Shown piece by piece: positions 33,716-36,574 of a DNA stretch of 36,574 nt. The stretch covers positions 1-36,574 of the forward strand of contig JAGLNJ010000005.1 of assembly GCA_023139575.1 (NCBI GenBank). Direction: 5' to 3'. Positions within the stretch are counted from its first letter, which is position 1; each line of letters begins with the position of its first letter. The DNA is from Candidatus Omnitrophota bacterium (GTDB taxonomy: Bacteria; Omnitrophota; Gorgyraeia; Zapsychrales; JANLHA01). The notes under the pieces are model-generated. The model saw only the letters and a list, made by a program, of their open reading frames with translations, did no database searches and was not told the origin of the DNA. A program made the position numbers and the translations under genes.

Positions 33716-35149
33716 TTATGTGTTACGTTTTTTGAATTGATACTTTAGAATCATATAAGCGCCTAACATAAACAACGAAATATGGTGAAAAAAAATGATA
33801 TAGGCCTTCCTGAATAGGCTCCACATATATGCTGGCCTTAAATAGAACTCGCGGAATGCCTGTTTCCTCAATTTTAATAAATCCTTAGCGCTTATGTCGC
33901 TCATTTCAACAGTAATAGGATCCTGCGAAGATAGTAATATTGTAAAACCTTCCCAATTTTGTTTGTTCATATCAATCTTACATTTTTCTTTTTCAGTATT
34001 AAAAAGCTCGGAACCCGGCATCGGATGCGCAATGCTGAAATAGGCAAAACTTGGATTTAATTTCTTGGCAAATTGAATAGTTTTTTGGACATTTTCAATA
34101 GAATCTCCGGGCATACCAAATAAAAAAGTGCAATTGACAAACCCGATGATTTCTTTCGCTAAACTCACGCCTTTTTCAATTTGGTCAATAGTTATATCTT
34201 TGCGCATTGAATCAAGCATTTCTTGTGATGCCGATTCAACCCCGATTAAAACGCCTCGGCAACCAGCCTTATACATTGTTTGATACAGTGAACGAGACGC
34301 ATTATTTACTTTACAGTTACAATTCCATATTATATCTAATTCCCTTTCTATTATAAGGTCACATATTTTTTTTGCTCTTTCAGGATCAATGATAAAATCA
34401 TCATCTAGCATTCGCAATTCACCAATCCCGTATTTCTTTACCAGCATCTCTAGTTCATCAACAACATTTTCCGGAGATCTATACCGGACATTCTTACCAA
34501 ACATTTGGCTGCAAAAAGAGCATCTATATGAACAGCCGCGATGAGCAATCAAACTTCCATATTTTCGTGTAGTAACCCTCCGGGTAGGATTTGCCCGATA
34601 CATGTCCATTTTTAGCAGATTGTAAGCCGGAAAATGAATTACATCTAGATCTTTAATAAATGGCCTTTCCCCATTATCCTGAACAACTCCATTTCTATTT
34701 CTAAAAACAACACCTTTTACTCCATCTAGAGAAATACCCGCCGACAAACAGTTCGCCACATCAACTATCGTTTCTTCGCCTTCCCCCCTCACTACAATAT
34801 CGACATTCTCATTAGATAAACAATGAAAGGGAAGATGTGTTGCGTGAGGGCCACCAAAAACTATTTGAATATTTTTATCGACCGTTTTTATTATTTGCGC
34901 CCATGTAAAACAAGCTTCAATCGCATAAGTATAAGTATAAAATCCAACAATATCAGGTTTAAAAGCCTCAATATAATCTTTCATTTGACAGCTTGTCATA
35001 ATACTATCGTCTAATATTTCAACTTCATGAGAGGCCCTAATCAAATAAGATGCCAAATAAGCAAGCCCTATGGGAGGTATTATTCCATACCAGCTAAATT
35101 TTTCATTCATATTAGGAGCTTTTGAAACGATACACAATATAATTTTCAT
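33716..35149 (-). CDS. B12-binding-domain radical SAM protein 6
   Basis: 477 residues, the first gene of the biosynthetic run. B12-binding-type domain: PPIGLAYLASYLI, VEILDDSIM, IVGFYTYTYA, VFGGPHATHLP and VVRGEGEETIVDV. Radical SAM C206, C210 and C213 in AHRGCSYRCSFCSQMFGK. Further LDDDFIIDPERAKKICD, GVLIGVESASQEML and CTFLFGMPGDSIENV. The end carries REFYLRPAYMWSLFRKAY and a hydrophobic tail, as in protein 4. It is about 80 bp downstream of the IS66-family element. Its own promoter was not recognised in the 100-bp gap. Confidence 0.9.
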   Translation of the reverse strand: MKIILCIVSKAPNMNEKFSWYGIIPPIGLAYLASYLIRASHEVEILDDSIMTSCQMKDYIEAFKPDIVGFYTYTYAIEACFTWAQIIKTVDKNIQIVFGGPHATHLPFHCLSNENVDIVVRGEGEETIVDVANCLSAGISLDGVKGVVFRNRNGVVQDNGERPFIKDLDVIHFPAYNLLKMDMYRANPTRRVTTRKYGSLIAHRGCSYRCSFCSQMFGKNVRYRSPENVVDELEMLVKKYGIGELRMLDDDFIIDPERAKKICDLIIERELDIIWNCNCKVNNASRSLYQTMYKAGCRGVLIGVESASQEMLDSMRKDITIDQIEKGVSLAKEIIGFVNCTFLFGMPGDSIENVQKTIQFAKKLNPSFAYFSIAHPMPGSELFNTEKEKCKIDMNKQNWEGFTILLSSQDPITVEMSDISAKDLLKLRKQAFREFYLRPAYMWSLFRKAYIIFFHHISLFMLGAYMILKYQFKKRNT

Positions 35150-35231
35150 TTGTTCTTTGTCTAATTAGTTGCTTTAATATGGTTTTATACTGGTTCTTAA
35201 TGAAAATTTCGTATCCGCCAAAAACTTAATG

Positions 35232-35241
35232 GTAAAGCGAC
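35232..35241. repeat. Possible left terminal end of the IS66-type element
   Basis: GTAAAGCGAC occurs 18 bp before the stop codon of the transposase, at the expected place for an element end. IS66-family terminal repeats typically start with GTAAGCG, so this is a near match. The other end lies outside the window, so it cannot be checked here. Confidence 0.25.
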
Positions 35242-35249
35242 AAAAATTA

Positions 35250-36574
35250 TTAAGGGCTAAAAGCAATAGAATGGTTAAAAGAGCGCGAACGAATTAATTG
35301 AGCAAGAGAAGGGAGCGCAAAAGTTTTATTCATGCGATCAAGAATATATTCATACGCATTGACACCCAATTTTCGACACGTTTCTATAATGCTTAAAAAT
35401 GTGTCGTTGGCATTTGTCCCCTCATCTGTTACTGTGTGCAGGCTTATATCTCTTTTTCGTACAGACACACGCGCAGCAAGTTCTGAAGCATTGTTATGCA
35501 ACGGTAGATCAGGATACTTTAACACCAAAAGGAGTTCTTCCTTCTTTTGCTTTGTTTTAACAATTCTATCGTCTAAAGCAATGTATCCCGTTTTCGTTGA
35601 GAATAGATTGTCAAATTTATCAGATAGTTTTTTAGCGGCATCAGCCGATGGGCATCGTTTGTATTTCAATAGTTGCCTGTAAAATTTCCAGAATTTTTTT
35701 TCGAATGTATTGAGTTCTTTGACATTCAGGGAAACCACTGGCCGCAATTTTTTGTAGTGGCGGCCTTCATGGACCCAACAAAGCATTAAGGCTTCGGTTA
35801 AAAGTTTAAACTGTGGAGCATCATCACACAGAAGAATCTTCACGACCGGAATCCCTGTTCGTTTATGGTATGATGATATCCCTGTGGCTTCTAGAATTTG
35901 CACTCTTAGCCTTTCTGATAGATTAGGGAAAGTCTCTGTCAGAAATCTCTGGATATCGTCTTCGTTAAAGTCTTGTTCAACAATCAGAGGGGTTAAAGCT
36001 TCAGTGTATTTTTTCCCCACTCTTAATTGGCTTAAAAGGCCAAGCGCCTCATGATCTATGCGATAGGTTAATTCTGAATCAAGGTTGAGTATCTTCAAAA
36101 TTGTCAATCGGGTCTTATTCTCCCTCGTGAAATAAGCTGTGAATAAAGGATTGCATATCACATGCGTATGATAATTTTCCCCATTGACGCGGGCTACTGT
36201 GTCATCGATCTGTTGATATGGGCTGGATTCAAGCCCTGCTTTGAACAGGTCTTCTTTTTCTTGATCGAATGCTTCTGTTTTTTTAATCAGTATGTTCGAT
36301 ATGCTCGCATCCGATATTTGGATGTTGTGGTTATCAAGAAAATCTAATATCTTTGATTCACTCATGTTATACGCATTCTTCATGGTTATGATCAATGCTT
36401 TAAGTTCAGGGCTATAACCACCGTTGTGACCATTCGGCAAGTTTCCGATAAATGTCTTGTTCTTTGACCTTGAATAATAAACTTCTTTTTTGAACAGAAT
36501 GTTGTCTGTCTGAATCTTTAGCCCTTGGACGATTATTGTCTGATATCCTTTAAACTCAGCATCTGGCGGCAATT
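35250..36574 (-). mobile_element. IS66-family transposase, N-terminus cut by window edge
   Basis: At least 441 residues, open to the window edge, so the N-terminal zinc-finger part is missing only because of the window. The visible start (LPPDAEFKGYQ) matches the middle of IS66 TnpC proteins, not a natural start. The DDE catalytic residues appear in QIDDTVARVNGENYHTHV, LLCDDAPQFKLLTEALMLCW and LPLHNNASELAARVSVRKRD, the last two being typical IS66 signatures. No frameshift or stop is seen, so it may be active or recent. It sits immediately upstream of the biosynthetic run and may mark its boundary. Confidence 0.88.

Noticed and set aside
1..36574. CRISPR arrays, tRNA and rRNA genes
   Set aside because: No regularly spaced repeats, cloverleaf-like sequences or rRNA signatures were seen on either strand by eye.

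Overview
The window is bacterial chromosome of moderate-to-low GC, with almost every gene on the minus strand. No rRNA, tRNA or CRISPR array was seen. The mix of genes suggests an uncultured, probably anaerobic, Gram-negative-type lineage in the PVC/Omnitrophota neighbourhood. These genes are an AddA/AddB-like nuclease pair, a GT9 heptosyltransferase-like enzyme, many B12-binding radical SAM proteins, a ferredoxin-linked 2-oxoacid oxidoreductase and a U32 protein. That placement is an inference from gene content, not from a phylogenetic marker.

Region 1 (1-8.4 kb, minus): housekeeping genes. A 3'-truncated proC follows a YggS/PLPBP gene. A repair operon follows: an AddA-like helicase-nuclease, an AddB-like nuclease without visible Fe-S cysteines, and a translationally coupled 240-residue protein of unknown function. 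Small palindromic elements lie in and around these genes.

Region 2 (8.3-11.1 kb): a divergent intergenic region holds a ~95-bp inverted-repeat element and a candidate promoter. It precedes the only well-supported plus-strand gene, a polytopic membrane protein with an embedded spermidine-synthase-like SAM-binding domain.

Region 3 (11.1-35.1 kb, minus): a ~24-kb run of 21 co-directional genes, many overlapping by 4 bp or nearly abutting. In transcription order it holds:
- two B12-binding radical SAM proteins, a UDP-galactopyranose-mutase-like flavoprotein and a membrane-anchored kinase-fold protein;
- an indolepyruvate:ferredoxin oxidoreductase pair (iorA, iorB);
- a SPASM radical SAM protein, a radical SAM protein with an N-terminal Cys/His metal site resembling the MJ0619/Tes family, and a U32 protein;
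- a B12 radical SAM protein, a GNAT acetyltransferase, another SPASM radical SAM protein and three more B12 radical SAM proteins;
- a GT2 polyprenyl-phosphate glycosyltransferase, a small acidic protein and a GT9 glycosyltransferase;
- two paralogous small exported Cys-containing peptides and a GT39-type membrane glycosyltransferase.
That is nine radical SAM enzymes, six of them with a B12-binding-type N-terminus. The run looks like a biosynthetic locus for an unusual, radically modified, glycosylated envelope molecule such as a lipid or glycolipid. The ior pair could supply an acyl-CoA building block and reduced ferredoxin, and the GT2/GT39 pair could make and use a lipid-linked sugar. The product is unknown and this reading is an inference.

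Region 4 (35.2 kb to the end): an IS66-family transposase, cut by the window edge, lies immediately upstream of the biosynthetic run.
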